Shown here in pieces: positions 8,314 to 17,061 of a stretch of 64,000 nt of DNA. Position 1 is the first letter of the stretch. Each line of letters begins with the position of its first letter. Below the pieces are notes generated by a model, which was given only the letters and a program-made list of their open reading frames with translations, was not told the origin of the DNA and ran no database searches. A program made the position numbers and the translations under genes. This DNA comes from Nonomuraea basaltis (lineage in GTDB: Bacteria; Actinomycetota; Actinomycetes; Streptosporangiales; Streptosporangiaceae). The stretch covers positions 1-64,000 of the forward strand of contig NZ_VCJS01000038.1 of NCBI RefSeq assembly GCF_005893125.1, given 5' to 3'.

Positions 8314-9122
8314 CGCGTGATCCGGACGACGTACTCGACGAGCAGCGGGTCGGTGAGCAGATCCGATCCTGTCGCGGCATTCGGCCACGGCACGAACTCC
8401 CGCTCGGGACCCCCGCCGGCGACATGGTCCGGCGGTGAGATCTCGACGGTCCGGCAGCGCAAGCCGGTGGAGGTGTCCACGCTCGCCGACATGAGGAGGA
8501 AGCCGAGCCATGCGCGGTAGCGGTCGGACAGGTCCGCCATGAACACCTCCGCCTCGTCCCGCTCCAGGTCGAGGCCATCGACCAGGCCGGCCAGGCCGGC
8601 ATCGAGACGGGCCATGGCCATGGCCTGGACCGTGCCGGCGGGGGCGGCCCCCACGGGGAGGACGAAGCCTTCGCCACCGCCGACCTTCGCGAGAATCGCG
8701 TCGAACTCCGCCTGCACCTCGTCCGCTCCGGGGAAGCCTGGAGCGAGCAGCACACAACATCGAACGTCCGCGCCGAGCTTCGCCAGCTCGGAGACGATCG
8801 CCGTGGTGAGGGCAGCGCCGCCGCAGTATCCGACCACGTGGAAGACGCCGGCGCCGGCGGCTGAAAGGGCGGCGGCGTAGTCCTCGGCGAGGGCCGGGAT
8901 GCCGGGCAGCGAGCGGTCCGGCGAGTCGGCCATGCCGGACACCGGATCAAGACGGTAGACGCCCACGTCCGCCGTACCGCCGGCCAGATCGCCGGCCAGG
9001 GTGCCGCCGCCCTCCACCCCGAGGAACTCGACGACCAGAAGCGCTCCCCCGCCGTCGACCGCGGGTCGCAGGCACTGGACGTGCAGCCCCGAAGCAGTGC
9101 TGAGCTTCGCGGAAAGGGTCAT
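8310..9122 (-). CDS. Thioesterase-like alpha/beta hydrolase with Cys at the nucleophile position
   Basis: The 270-residue protein lies four bases downstream of the NRPS stop and resembles type II or NRPS thioesterases in length and in the segment IPALAEDYAAAL. The nucleophile elbow reads VVGYCGGAA, so Cys replaces the usual Ser. The C-terminal segment where most such enzymes have Gly-Asp-His-Phe reads LLTDPLLVEYVV, with no His at that point. Cys-nucleophile thioesterase domains exist in some NRPSs (obafluorin and sulfazecin systems), but the missing His is unusual. It could be a proofreading thioesterase, a cyclising or transferring enzyme, or a binding protein. Family assignment is moderate; function is open. 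Confidence 0.6.
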   Translation of the reverse strand: MTLSAKLSTASGLHVQCLRPAVDGGGALLVVEFLGVEGGGTLAGDLAGGTADVGVYRLDPVSGMADSPDRSLPGIPALAEDYAAALSAAGAGVFHVVGYCGGAALTTAIVSELAKLGADVRCCVLLAPGFPGADEVQAEFDAILAKVGGGEGFVLPVGAAPAGTVQAMAMARLDAGLAGLVDGLDLERDEAEVFMADLSDRYRAWLGFLLMSASVDTSTGLRCRTVEISPPDHVAGGGPEREFVPWPNAATGSDLLTDPLLVEYVVRITR

Positions 9123-9126
9123 CGGA

Positions 9127-12100
9127 TCAGACCTCGCAGCGCTCTGCGAGCATCGCCACGGTGGGAGCCTCGAACAGGTCCTGAAGACCGATCCGCGCGC
9201 CGAGCAGTGTCCTGACCCGGCCGACCAGGCGCGCGGCGTTCAGCGAATTGCCGCCCAGGGAGAAGAAGTCGTCATCCATCCGCACGTGGTCCACCCCGAG
9301 TATCTCGGCGAACAGGCCGCACACCGCCTTCTCGGCGCCCGATCGCGGTTCCCGCCCCGAGTCGCCTTCCACTCCTTCCGCCTCCGGCACCGACACGGGC
9401 AGGGCCTGACGATCCACCTTGCCGTTCGACGTCAGTGGCAGGCGATCGGCGAACACGAACACGTCGGGCACCATGTGCCGGGGGAGAATCGCGCCGAGCG
9501 CCCGTGACAGGACGACGGGTGGCACGGAGTCACCAACCAGGTGCGCCTCCAGACGCAGGGATCCCCGGGGGTCGGGCCGGGCCGTGACGGCTGCCTGACG
9601 CACCCCGGGCAGCCGCTCCAGCGCCGCCTCGACTTCTCCCGGCTCCACCCGGAAGCCGCGGATCTTCACCTGGTCGTCCACCCGCCCGACGTACTCCACC
9701 ACGCCCGACGCGGTCCACCGTGCCAGGTCCCCGGTCCGGTACATCCGGCTCCCATCGGCTGCGAAGGGGTCGGGGACGAAGCGCTCTCGGGTCAGCTCCG
9801 GCCGGTTCAGATAGCCGCGCGCGAGCTGGGCCCCCGCCGCGTACAGCTCCCCCACCACGCCGATCGGGACCGGGCGCTGAGCTTCATCGAGCACGTACAA
9901 CCGGACGTTCCACACCGGACGTCCGATCGGCACCGCGTCGGCGCCGATCGCTTCTCCTGCGGCGATGCGGTGGAACGTGCAGGCGACGGTGACCTCGGTC
10001 GGCCCGTAAAGGTTCGTCAGGTCGACATGGGGATGATCCCGCCGCCACTCGGCCAGTGCGGCGCCGTGTAGCGCCTCCCCACCGAGAACCAGGTCGCGCG
10101 TTGGCCATCGCGGGTCGTCCGGATCGCCGAGAAGAGGGAACTGACTCGGCGTCAGCTCCAGGAACGTCGGGCGCTCGGCACCGGGATCGGGCTCATCGAC
10201 CAACCAGGACGGGACGTCGACGAGCTCCACGGTCCCACCGGCTGTCAGCGGTGCCCAGAGCTGGGTGACCGCGCCGTCGAAGCCGAAGGAGAAGGTCACC
10301 GGTACCCTGCCGCGCATGCTCGGATACGTCTCGGAAGCCCACTGCAGGTAGTTGGCGAGCGCCCGGTGCGAGACGACCACCCCCTTCGGGCGGCCTGTGG
10401 ACCCGGAGGTGTAGATCACATATGCCGCACGGTCCGGTGCTCGCCCGCCGCCGTCACCGGGCCCCGCGGCGGGTCCGCGCACGGAGTCCGTCCCGGCCGT
10501 CCGTCCTGCCTCGTCGACGCGCACGACGGGAACGCCCTCGGGAACCGCGACAGGGCTGCCCGCCTCCAGCACCACGACGGCGGGTCGCGCGTCTTGGAGC
10601 AGCCAGCGGATGCGCTCGGCCGGGTACCCGGCATCGATGGGCACGTAAGCGGCTCCGGCCTTCCAGGCTCCCAGCATCGCGACGACAGCCCCGGCCACGC
10701 GCGGCATCGCGATCGCCACCAACGCCTCAGGTCCGGCACCGTGCCGCGTCAGGGCCTCCGCCACTTCCTCGGCACGCGCGCCGAATTCCGCGTAGGAGAT
10801 CACGACCTCGCCGCACACCACGGCGGGATGCGGCCCGTTGGCCGTCACGGCCGACTCCACCAGGGCGGAGGCATCGGTCGCCAAGGACTTTCGGGCACCA
10901 TGGGCGAAGTCGCCCAGCACCTGCCCCAGCTCGGCCTCGTCCATGACGTCGAGCTCTGACAACCTCCGGTCGGGTGCTTGGACGGCCGACCGGAGCAACC
11001 GTGCGAACCGGCGCAGCATCAGCTCGGCCGTCTCGCGGTCGAAGAGGTCTGCGGAGTATTCGAGTGCCAGGCCCACCCCTGCCGGCTCCTCATCACTGTC
11101 ACGCCGCTCGGTGGCGATGACCGTCAGGTCGAAACGACTGAAATCGAGGCCCGCCCGCAACGGCTCGCCGGACAGCCCCGGCAGCCTGAGCGGCGGCTCA
11201 GGCTCGCTCTCCAGAGCCAGCATGACCTGGAAGAGCGGGTTGCGCGCCGCGCTGCGCGGCGGGTTGACCGCCTCGACCAGCAGGTCGAACGGCAGCTCCT
11301 GATGAGCGTAGGCCTCCAGATCGCTCGCGCGGATCCGGCTCAGGAGAGCGCGGAACGTCGGGTCGCCGTCCGTCCGGGTCGGCAGGACCAGGGTGTTGAC
11401 GAACATTCCGATCACTTCGTCGAACGCCCGCTCGGTCCGGCCGGCCACCGGGCACCCGATAGGGAGGGCGGTTCCGGATCCCAGCCTGGTGAGCAGCGCG
11501 CCGAGGGCCGCCTGCAGAACCATGAACACGCTGGCCCGGTGTTCACGGGCCAGAGCGGCAAGCGCACGGTGCGACAGCGGGTCGAGCTCGCCCTCGACCT
11601 TCCCGCCTCGCCCGCTCCCGCGAGCCGGCCGCGCCCGATCGTTCGGCAGCGCCAGTTCGTCGGGCATTCCTTCCAGAGCCCCACGCCAGTAGGCAAGCTC
11701 GCGGGCATATCGGCTGTCAGGATCGGCGGGATCACCGAGCATGGATTCCTGCCACTGGACATAGTCCGAATAGCCGGCGGACAACGGCTTCCCGCCCGGC
11801 TCCGCACCCCGGGACCGGGCCTCATACGCTGTGGCGAGGTCGTCGACGAACAGGGTCTTCGACCAGCCGTCGAAACCGATGTGGTGGACCACGACGAGCA
11901 GGGCGTGGTCCTGCGGCGCGATCCGCAGCAGGCGGTACCGGACGGGAATCTCCCTCTCGAGGTCGAAACGGTGCGCCGCGGTCTCGTCGAACACGCGCTG
12001 GACGTCTTCCGGGCTCGCCTGCTCGGCTGCCGGGCACGGCAGGCAGGCCGCCGCATCCAGCACCCGGCGCCGTAGGACTCCTTCCTCCTGGACGAACAGC

Positions 12101-14154
12101 GTCCGGAGGGATTCGTGACGGGCCACAACGTCGGCGAGCGCGGCGTGGAGCTCGTCCGTGTCGAGCGGACCCTTGAAACGCGCACCATAGGCGAGGTTGT
12201 AGCCGAGGTCCGCCTCGTTCAGGCGGTTCAGGTACCAGAGACGTCGCTGCGCGTAGGAAGGGCGCGATGCGTGCCCGGCGTGATCGCCCGAGTCCCGGTG
12301 CGGGGCGGCTTCGTCCGTGTCCCCGATCATCTCGCAGAGCTCTCCGACGGTCGCGGCTTCGAAGACGTGCCGGACCGGGAAATCGACGCCCAGCGACGCG
12401 CGAAGGTGACCCACCAGGCGTGCCGCGTGCAGCGAAGTACCACCGAGAGCGATGAAATCGTCGCCGATCCCGACTCGGCCGATCCCGAGCACCTTGGCCA
12501 GCAGGCCGCACACCGCTTCTTCGACGGCGGTCCGCGGCGCGCGGTGTGCGTGATCGTCGAACGCGGGCGCGCGGCGTGCGTGGTCACCCAGGGCGCCGGA
12601 GCCCGGATCCGGGAGCGCCTGGCGATCCACCTTGCCGTTCGGGGTCAGTGGCAGTCGATCGACGACCTGGAACGCCTCGGGCACCAGGTGCCGCGGAACT
12701 ACGGCCAGCAGTCCTCGGGCAAGCCTGGAGGCCTGCAAGTTCTCGCCCACCACGTAGGCCACGAGGTGCGGGATTCCCTCAGCGTCCGGCCGCGCCACCA
12801 CCGCCGCCTGGTGCACACCAGGCAGGCGCTCCAGCGCGGCCTCGACCTCCCCCGGCTCCACCCGGAAGCCGCGGATCTTGACCTGCGCATCCGTCCGGCC
12901 GCGATACTCCAGAACGCCGTCGGCGTTACGGACCGCCAAATCCCCCGTTCGGTACATCCGCCGTCCGCCTGCGGCGAATGGGTCCGCGACGAAGCGCTCC
13001 GCCGTCAGTTCCGGGCGGTTCAGGTACCCTCGTGCCACCTGAAGCCCGGACAGATAGAGCTCACCGACTGTCCCGGAGGGGGCCATGCGCAGCCGCTCGT
13101 CCAGGATGTGCGCGTCGACATCCGGGAAGGTGACACCGATCGGCGCAGTGCCCGTCCCGGTCCCGTCGACCTCCGCGGACGTGGCCCACACCGTCGCCTC
13201 GGTAGGCCCGTACAGGTTCGTCACCCGCCGCGCCCGGGCGGCGAGTTCGGCACCGAGCGCGGCCGGGAGAGCCTCGCCGCCGACGAGGACCTCGAGACCG
13301 TCGACGACGCTGGGACACTCCGCAAGCAGCTCGCGCCACAGGGTCGGGGTCCCCTGCATGATGGTGGCGCCGGATCCGGCCATCAGCTCGCCGAGAGCGC
13401 TCGGGTGGAGGGCCTGGTCCGCGGTCGCGATGACCAGGCGGGTGCCGCGCAGCAATGGCAGAAGGTACTCCGGCACCGACATGTCGAAGCCGAAGGTCGT
13501 GGCCGACACCAGCCGGTCCGCGGGCTTGAGCGGGAAGCGCCGTTCCATGGCGGTGAGGAAGGCGGCCAGCGCCCCGTGAGTGATCATGACGCCCTTGGGG
13601 CGTCCGGTCGAGCCTGAGGTGTAGATGACGTACGCGAGGTCGTCCGGCGTCAGGGCATCGAGAGCGCCGGCCACGCCGGCCCGGCTCGGCGCCCCCATGC
13701 CGGTCCGCACCGCCGACCCCTCCTCCTGCGACGCGGCAGCCACCACGACACCGTCATCGAGGACCAAGCCGGCCGCATCGACGCGGACCGTCGGCAGCCC
13801 TGCCGGAACCGCCACCTGCGTGTCCGCTCCCAGCACCACGACGGAGGGCCGAGCGTCCTCGATCATCCACGCGATCCGCTCGGACGGGTAGGCCGGGTCG
13901 ATGGGCAGGTAGGCCGCCCCGGCCTGCCAAGCCCCCAGTATCGCGGTCACCGCGCCGATCCCCCGCGGCGCCACGACGGCCACGATCGACTCCCGTCCGG
14001 CCCCATGCCGCGCCAGCGCGCCGGCCACTGCGGCGGCCCTGGAATCCAACTCCCGGTGCGATACGGCCACCTGGCCGCACACCACGACCGACTCCGGGCC
14101 GGAGCAAGCGACACGCGTCGCCAGCAGTTTCGCGGCCACGCTCCGGGATCCCAT
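9127..14154 (-). CDS. Two-module NRPS, domain order A-T-C-A-T
   Basis: 1,675 residues. A1 (about 1-505) has YTSGSTGRPKG and YRTGD motifs; T1 (about 550-620) has LGGTSLHAAR; C (about 640-1075) has an intact HHIGFDG; A2 (about 1090-1590) has TSGSTGRPKG; T2 (about 1600-1672) has LGGNSLNAAR. There is no epimerase, methylation or terminal thioesterase domain. Specificity residues aligned by eye: A1 D-M-P-Q-L-G-L-V-W, close to glycine codes; A2 D-G-T-E-V-G-L-V-A, which I cannot assign. The start is ATG 14154, two bases after the carrier-protein stop. Beginning with an A domain marks it as an initiating dimodule; chain release or transfer must be in trans, perhaps by the TubC-docking/TE protein at 18.1-19.9 kb. 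Confidence 0.93.
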   Translation of the reverse strand: MGSRSVAAKLLATRVACSGPESVVVCGQVAVSHRELDSRAAAVAGALARHGAGRESIVAVVAPRGIGAVTAILGAWQAGAAYLPIDPAYPSERIAWMIEDARPSVVVLGADTQVAVPAGLPTVRVDAAGLVLDDGVVVAAASQEEGSAVRTGMGAPSRAGVAGALDALTPDDLAYVIYTSGSTGRPKGVMITHGALAAFLTAMERRFPLKPADRLVSATTFGFDMSVPEYLLPLLRGTRLVIATADQALHPSALGELMAGSGATIMQGTPTLWRELLAECPSVVDGLEVLVGGEALPAALGAELAARARRVTNLYGPTEATVWATSAEVDGTGTGTAPIGVTFPDVDAHILDERLRMAPSGTVGELYLSGLQVARGYLNRPELTAERFVADPFAAGGRRMYRTGDLAVRNADGVLEYRGRTDAQVKIRGFRVEPGEVEAALERLPGVHQAAVVARPDAEGIPHLVAYVVGENLQASRLARGLLAVVPRHLVPEAFQVVDRLPLTPNGKVDRQALPDPGSGALGDHARRAPAFDDHAHRAPRTAVEEAVCGLLAKVLGIGRVGIGDDFIALGGTSLHAARLVGHLRASLGVDFPVRHVFEAATVGELCEMIGDTDEAAPHRDSGDHAGHASRPSYAQRRLWYLNRLNEADLGYNLAYGARFKGPLDTDELHAALADVVARHESLRTLFVQEEGVLRRRVLDAAACLPCPAAEQASPEDVQRVFDETAAHRFDLEREIPVRYRLLRIAPQDHALLVVVHHIGFDGWSKTLFVDDLATAYEARSRGAEPGGKPLSAGYSDYVQWQESMLGDPADPDSRYARELAYWRGALEGMPDELALPNDRARPARGSGRGGKVEGELDPLSHRALAALAREHRASVFMVLQAALGALLTRLGSGTALPIGCPVAGRTERAFDEVIGMFVNTLVLPTRTDGDPTFRALLSRIRASDLEAYAHQELPFDLLVEAVNPPRSAARNPLFQVMLALESEPEPPLRLPGLSGEPLRAGLDFSRFDLTVIATERRDSDEEPAGVGLALEYSADLFDRETAELMLRRFARLLRSAVQAPDRRLSELDVMDEAELGQVLGDFAHGARKSLATDASALVESAVTANGPHPAVVCGEVVISYAEFGARAEEVAEALTRHGAGPEALVAIAMPRVAGAVVAMLGAWKAGAAYVPIDAGYPAERIRWLLQDARPAVVVLEAGSPVAVPEGVPVVRVDEAGRTAGTDSVRGPAAGPGDGGGRAPDRAAYVIYTSGSTGRPKGVVVSHRALANYLQWASETYPSMRGRVPVTFSFGFDGAVTQLWAPLTAGGTVELVDVPSWLVDEPDPGAERPTFLELTPSQFPLLGDPDDPRWPTRDLVLGGEALHGAALAEWRRDHPHVDLTNLYGPTEVTVACTFHRIAAGEAIGADAVPIGRPVWNVRLYVLDEAQRPVPIGVVGELYAAGAQLARGYLNRPELTRERFVPDPFAADGSRMYRTGDLARWTASGVVEYVGRVDDQVKIRGFRVEPGEVEAALERLPGVRQAAVTARPDPRGSLRLEAHLVGDSVPPVVLSRALGAILPRHMVPDVFVFADRLPLTSNGKVDRQALPVSVPEAEGVEGDSGREPRSGAEKAVCGLFAEILGVDHVRMDDDFFSLGGNSLNAARLVGRVRTLLGARIGLQDLFEAPTVAMLAERCEV

Positions 14155-14156
14155 CG

Positions 14157-14405
14157 TTACAGGAACCTCTCAGCGATACGGTCCAGGGTGCGGAAGTCGT
14201 CGATCGCCAGTGAGCCGACGTCGATCGGTTTGCCGGAGAGTTCTTCCAACAGGCCAATGAACTCCAGGAACGCCAATGACTCGATGAGCCGGGTCTCGAT
14301 CAGGTCGGTGCCCGGAGGAACGTCGCCTTCCAGGTCGGGGTTCTTCGACCGGATCCAGGCGACGATCTCGTCCACCCCGGCCTCCTTGACTCCCCTGAGA
14401 TCCAT
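14157..14405 (-). CDS. Free-standing acyl/peptidyl carrier protein
   Basis: An 82-residue acidic helical protein with the carrier-protein core LIETRLIESLAFLEFIGLL. Ser in ESL stands where the phosphopantetheine arm attaches (DSL in most carriers). The start is ATG 14405. The gene follows the ligase by about a dozen bases and precedes the NRPS by two. Its position directly after an aminoacyl-tRNA-synthetase-like ligase is that of the dedicated carrier charged by amino acid:[carrier protein] ligases. It is therefore probably aminoacylated in trans and then donates the amino acid to a downstream enzyme. Confidence 0.88.
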   Translation of the reverse strand: MDLRGVKEAGVDEIVAWIRSKNPDLEGDVPPGTDLIETRLIESLAFLEFIGLLEELSGKPIDVGSLAIDDFRTLDRIAERFL

Positions 14406-14416
14406 GCCCTGGTCTC

Positions 14417-15253
14417 CTATCCGATCGAACCGTGGACAACGGCAAGGGCGCGCTCGGCCCCGCCGTGTGTTCGGATCAAGGTGTGGACCCACCGTTCCAC
14501 ACCGAAGGCGAGACAGCTGCTGTAGGCCGGAGCACCGTCGTGCTCGATGCCCAGCCGCTCGCCGAAGAAGTTGCGGTGGCGGTTGACCGAGCCGATCGCG
14601 GTGCCGTCCGTGGCCACGAACTCGATCTTGACCGGATCCATCCGGCTGAGCAGCGCACGTGAGCCTTCGTCCAGGTAGAAGGGGTCCGTGGCCGGCAGCT
14701 CATCGAGTTCGATGCCGAGCCCTGTGGCCAGGTCGCGCACCTGGTCTCCCGCCTTGCGCAGATGTTCCACCGCGCCTTCCTTGCTTCCGACGTAGAGAAC
14801 CTCCCGCATGTGGAATGCCCTGAGGCGGCGTAGGCCGTCGTAGACCTTCTCGTTGCGGTAGCAGCTGCCGATCGCGGTGAGCAACCGTGACGTCTGGAGC
14901 TTCTGTTGCCGGAACATCATGAGCAGCCCGTAGCAGGTGGCCGTCGGCAGGAGGCAGCCTGTCGGCTCCAAAGCGTCCTCGGGCGTGGGTGCCTGCTGCT
15001 CCTTTCCGGCCAGCCGTGCAACCACCTCCTCCGCGTACCCGGATACCGGGAGCGCGAGGTGGGGGAAGTTGGCGAAGAAGTCGAGCCGGGTCAGCAGCTC
15101 GGCGGGGAGCATCGCCGGGCCGACGATCGGCCGTGCGCCCAGTTGTTCGGCGATGCGGAGGAAACGGGCGTCCAGAGCACCGAAGATCTCGGCCTCAGCG
15201 GAGTCGAGCACCACGACTCCCGGCGCGAGGAACATGGTCATGGGTGCTCCCAT
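14417..15253 (-). CDS. Amino acid:[carrier protein] ligase (SerRS-like class II fold)
   Basis: The 278-residue protein lacks a tRNA-binding arm and matches the catalytic core of atypical seryl-tRNA synthetases. Motif 2 is visible as SCYRNEKVYDGLRRLRAFH, and motif 3 as AFGVERWVHTL. Three candidate zinc ligands are in the places known for archaeal-type SerRS: Cys in PTATCYG, Glu in HMREVLY and Cys in SSCLAFG. Such truncated homologues adenylate a small amino acid and load it on a carrier protein instead of tRNA. The adjacent carrier gene (14157-14405) supports this. The start ATG 15253 overlaps the oxygenase stop as TGATG; an internal ATG 15241 is possible. Confidence 0.85.
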   Translation of the reverse strand: MGAPMTMFLAPGVVVLDSAEAEIFGALDARFLRIAEQLGARPIVGPAMLPAELLTRLDFFANFPHLALPVSGYAEEVVARLAGKEQQAPTPEDALEPTGCLLPTATCYGLLMMFRQQKLQTSRLLTAIGSCYRNEKVYDGLRRLRAFHMREVLYVGSKEGAVEHLRKAGDQVRDLATGLGIELDELPATDPFYLDEGSRALLSRMDPVKIEFVATDGTAIGSVNRHRNFFGERLGIEHDGAPAYSSCLAFGVERWVHTLIRTHGGAERALAVVHGSIG

Positions 15254-16119
15254 CAGTCGAACAGGCCGATACGCCGGTAGAAGGAGACGGTTCGTTCGGT
15301 GATGCGGTCGTGCACGGCTTGCCGGGCAGGGTCGGCCAGCACGGTGGCGCGGAACCGTGACGGCGAGGCGATTCCGGCGTCGCGGTAGGCGTCCACGCTG
15401 TACAACATCTGGATGATGAGATCGATGTAGCGACGCAGATAACCGGCGACGTCCCGCACGGCGTCGGCCGAATGACCGGCCTTGACCTGATTGAAGAGCG
15501 CAGAGACCAACTGGCCGCCGAAGGCGATGTGCCGGGACTCATCGCGGTGGTGGATGCGGTTCACCTCCCGGACGGTCTCCGGGAGGCCAGGATCCGCAGC
15601 CATCCTGGCATTGAAGAAATCACCGATCTGCTCGAAGATCAATATCTGGCTGAACACGATGAAGTTGTTCAGCTCCGGCGAGCGCTCGGCGGCGGGGAAG
15701 ACCATGCGCCGGTCTGGATAGATGCGACCGCCGTACCGGAGACAGAATTCGGCGAAGAACCACATGTGCTCGTTCTCCTCGCCGATGAAGTGGTGGAAAT
15801 AGGGCGTCGGGATCTCGTAGCCGGGGGTGTGGATGCGGCGCATCACCTCGATGAGCAGCTCCCTGATCCCGTGGGCGATCAGGCTGTAGAGGTTGACGCT
15901 CTCCCAGCGAGAGAGCTCGACCAGTCGCTCCGGCGGGATGTCCCGCTCCACCGCGGTGCCGTGAATCGAGAGCAGTTCCCTGCTCATCCACAGCGACGCG
16001 GGCTTGATCTCGTCCGGCCACTGGAAGGCGCGATAGGGGTTGTAGTAGTCCTCGACCGAGGCCTCCGTGAGCCTGTTGACGGCCTTGGAGAACTCCTGTG
16101 TCCACTCAAGCGCCGACAT
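15253..16119 (-). CDS. AurF/CmlI-like diiron oxygenase (possible N-oxygenase)
   Basis: A 288-residue, largely helical protein. Candidate diiron ligands lie in GEENEHMWFFAEF (E-x-x-H) and HHRDESRHIAF (D-E-x-x-H), the arrangement of the AurF/CmlI family, which oxidises aryl or alkyl amines to hydroxylamine, nitroso or nitro groups; some relatives hydroxylate carbon. GGGAGG stands five bases before ATG 16119; ATG 16122 is adjacent and in frame. It is the first gene of the minus-strand operon that continues through the ligase, carrier, NRPS, thioesterase-like protein and PPTase. The substrate could be an amino acid tethered to the carrier protein. The N-oxygenase role is inference from family resemblance. 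Confidence 0.72.
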   Translation of the reverse strand: MSALEWTQEFSKAVNRLTEASVEDYYNPYRAFQWPDEIKPASLWMSRELLSIHGTAVERDIPPERLVELSRWESVNLYSLIAHGIRELLIEVMRRIHTPGYEIPTPYFHHFIGEENEHMWFFAEFCLRYGGRIYPDRRMVFPAAERSPELNNFIVFSQILIFEQIGDFFNARMAADPGLPETVREVNRIHHRDESRHIAFGGQLVSALFNQVKAGHSADAVRDVAGYLRRYIDLIIQMLYSVDAYRDAGIASPSRFRATVLADPARQAVHDRITERTVSFYRRIGLFD

Positions 16120-16388
16120 CATGTCCTCCCGTCCCCGGCACGAGGCAGAATTCGAAGTCGCTGCCCCCACTGGCGTTCACATCGATCGGCATCGTGGTCC
16201 GCCGGCGTCGACGGCCTCGAACACCCGGTTTCATGGGCTCGGGAAGCCTGGTTCCCCGAATCACCCACCCCACTGAATCCACACCGACTCGCAATCCGCA
16301 GTCATGAAATCTCTTTCGGTGCGCTCCACCACCGACCGCGGACTTTCCGGAGATCGGTGTATGGGGACTTTCGCCGCGGTATTCAACA

Positions 16389-16402
16389 TTGGTCGCGACC
16401 AA
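16389..16402. promoter_or_regulatory. Perfect 14-bp palindrome
   Basis: TTGGTCGCGACCAA is a perfect inverted repeat in the long intergenic region, 270 bases upstream of the diiron oxygenase start. Its form suits a dimeric repressor or activator. No ligand is identified. Confidence 0.4.
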
Positions 16403-16619
16403 CCCCAATACGAGAGAGGAGCACAGTCCATCACGTGCGGCAGCACACTGCCATATCCGTCCCAGGAGCGTCAGCCTGGACGAGCGCCACGTCGAACGCA
16501 CCACGAATCGCCGCGGCTTTTCCGACTCCCGCCATTATCACGCCCGGCGTCAGTTGATCCAGAGCCGTCCACGAGACGGCACGGACGGATACCCAGACCG
16601 GCCCGGCCGGCACCGAAAC

Positions 16620-16648
16620 TTTCAACTGCTCAAAGCAACCGGTTGAAC
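16620..16648. promoter_or_regulatory. StrR/NovG-like activator binding palindrome
   Basis: TTTCAACTG (16620-16628), an 11-base spacer, then CGGTTGAAC (16640-16648). This matches the StrR-family consensus GTTCRACTG-N11-CRGTYGAAC in spacing and in nearly all bases. It lies between the oxygenase operon and the StrR-like gene, 414 bases upstream of the latter. Together with the site at 1261-1288 it places one copy in each divergent promoter region of the cluster. Confidence 0.72.
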
Positions 16649-16768
16649 AGCTTCGCACCATTGGTGTCACGCAGTGACGATCCTCGATCGTGTCCACGCG
16701 GCCGAGCACGCCGCCGATCGGGGGATCGTGCGGCGGTTGACGGCTATCCGCGGAAAGCCACTGAGCGC

Positions 16769-16846
16769 GAGGAGGCCCAGGTCGGGAGGACAGCACTTTC
16801 CCGCATAGAGGAGGCCCAGGTCAGGAGGACAGCGCTTTCCCGCATA
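16769..16846. repeat. Two tandem 39-bp direct repeats
   Basis: Units 16769-16807 and 16808-16846 begin GAGGAGGCCCAGGTC and end CTTTCCCGCATA. They are head-to-tail and differ at two positions. They are about 220 bases upstream of the StrR-like gene. Recent duplication or a doubled binding site are both possible. Confidence 0.75.
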
Positions 16847-17061
16847 CCGCGAACATACCGCCCGACCTTATATTCAGCCCGGATCGCGCACGCATTAAGG
16901 GAGACGGCTGTGCATGCTCCGCCAATACATCCATGCCGGTGCTCTGCGGACCACGCTCCTTCATCGCGGCCCGACGACGTCAACGCGACGGCCCGCCCAC
17001 GTGGAGACAACGCCATGATCATGGCGATCCGCGATCGCCGTAACTATCGGGAGGAAGCTTC

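Larger units (their letters stand above)
16120..17061. other. Large divergent intergenic region with regulatory structure
   Basis: About 940 bases without a convincing gene, between the oxygenase (minus) and the StrR-like regulator (plus). Local base composition is lower in G+C than the flanking genes, and open frames here lack third-position bias. It contains a 14-bp perfect palindrome (16389-16402), a StrR-like site (16620-16648) and two tandem 39-bp repeats (16769-16846), listed separately. Confidence 0.7.
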
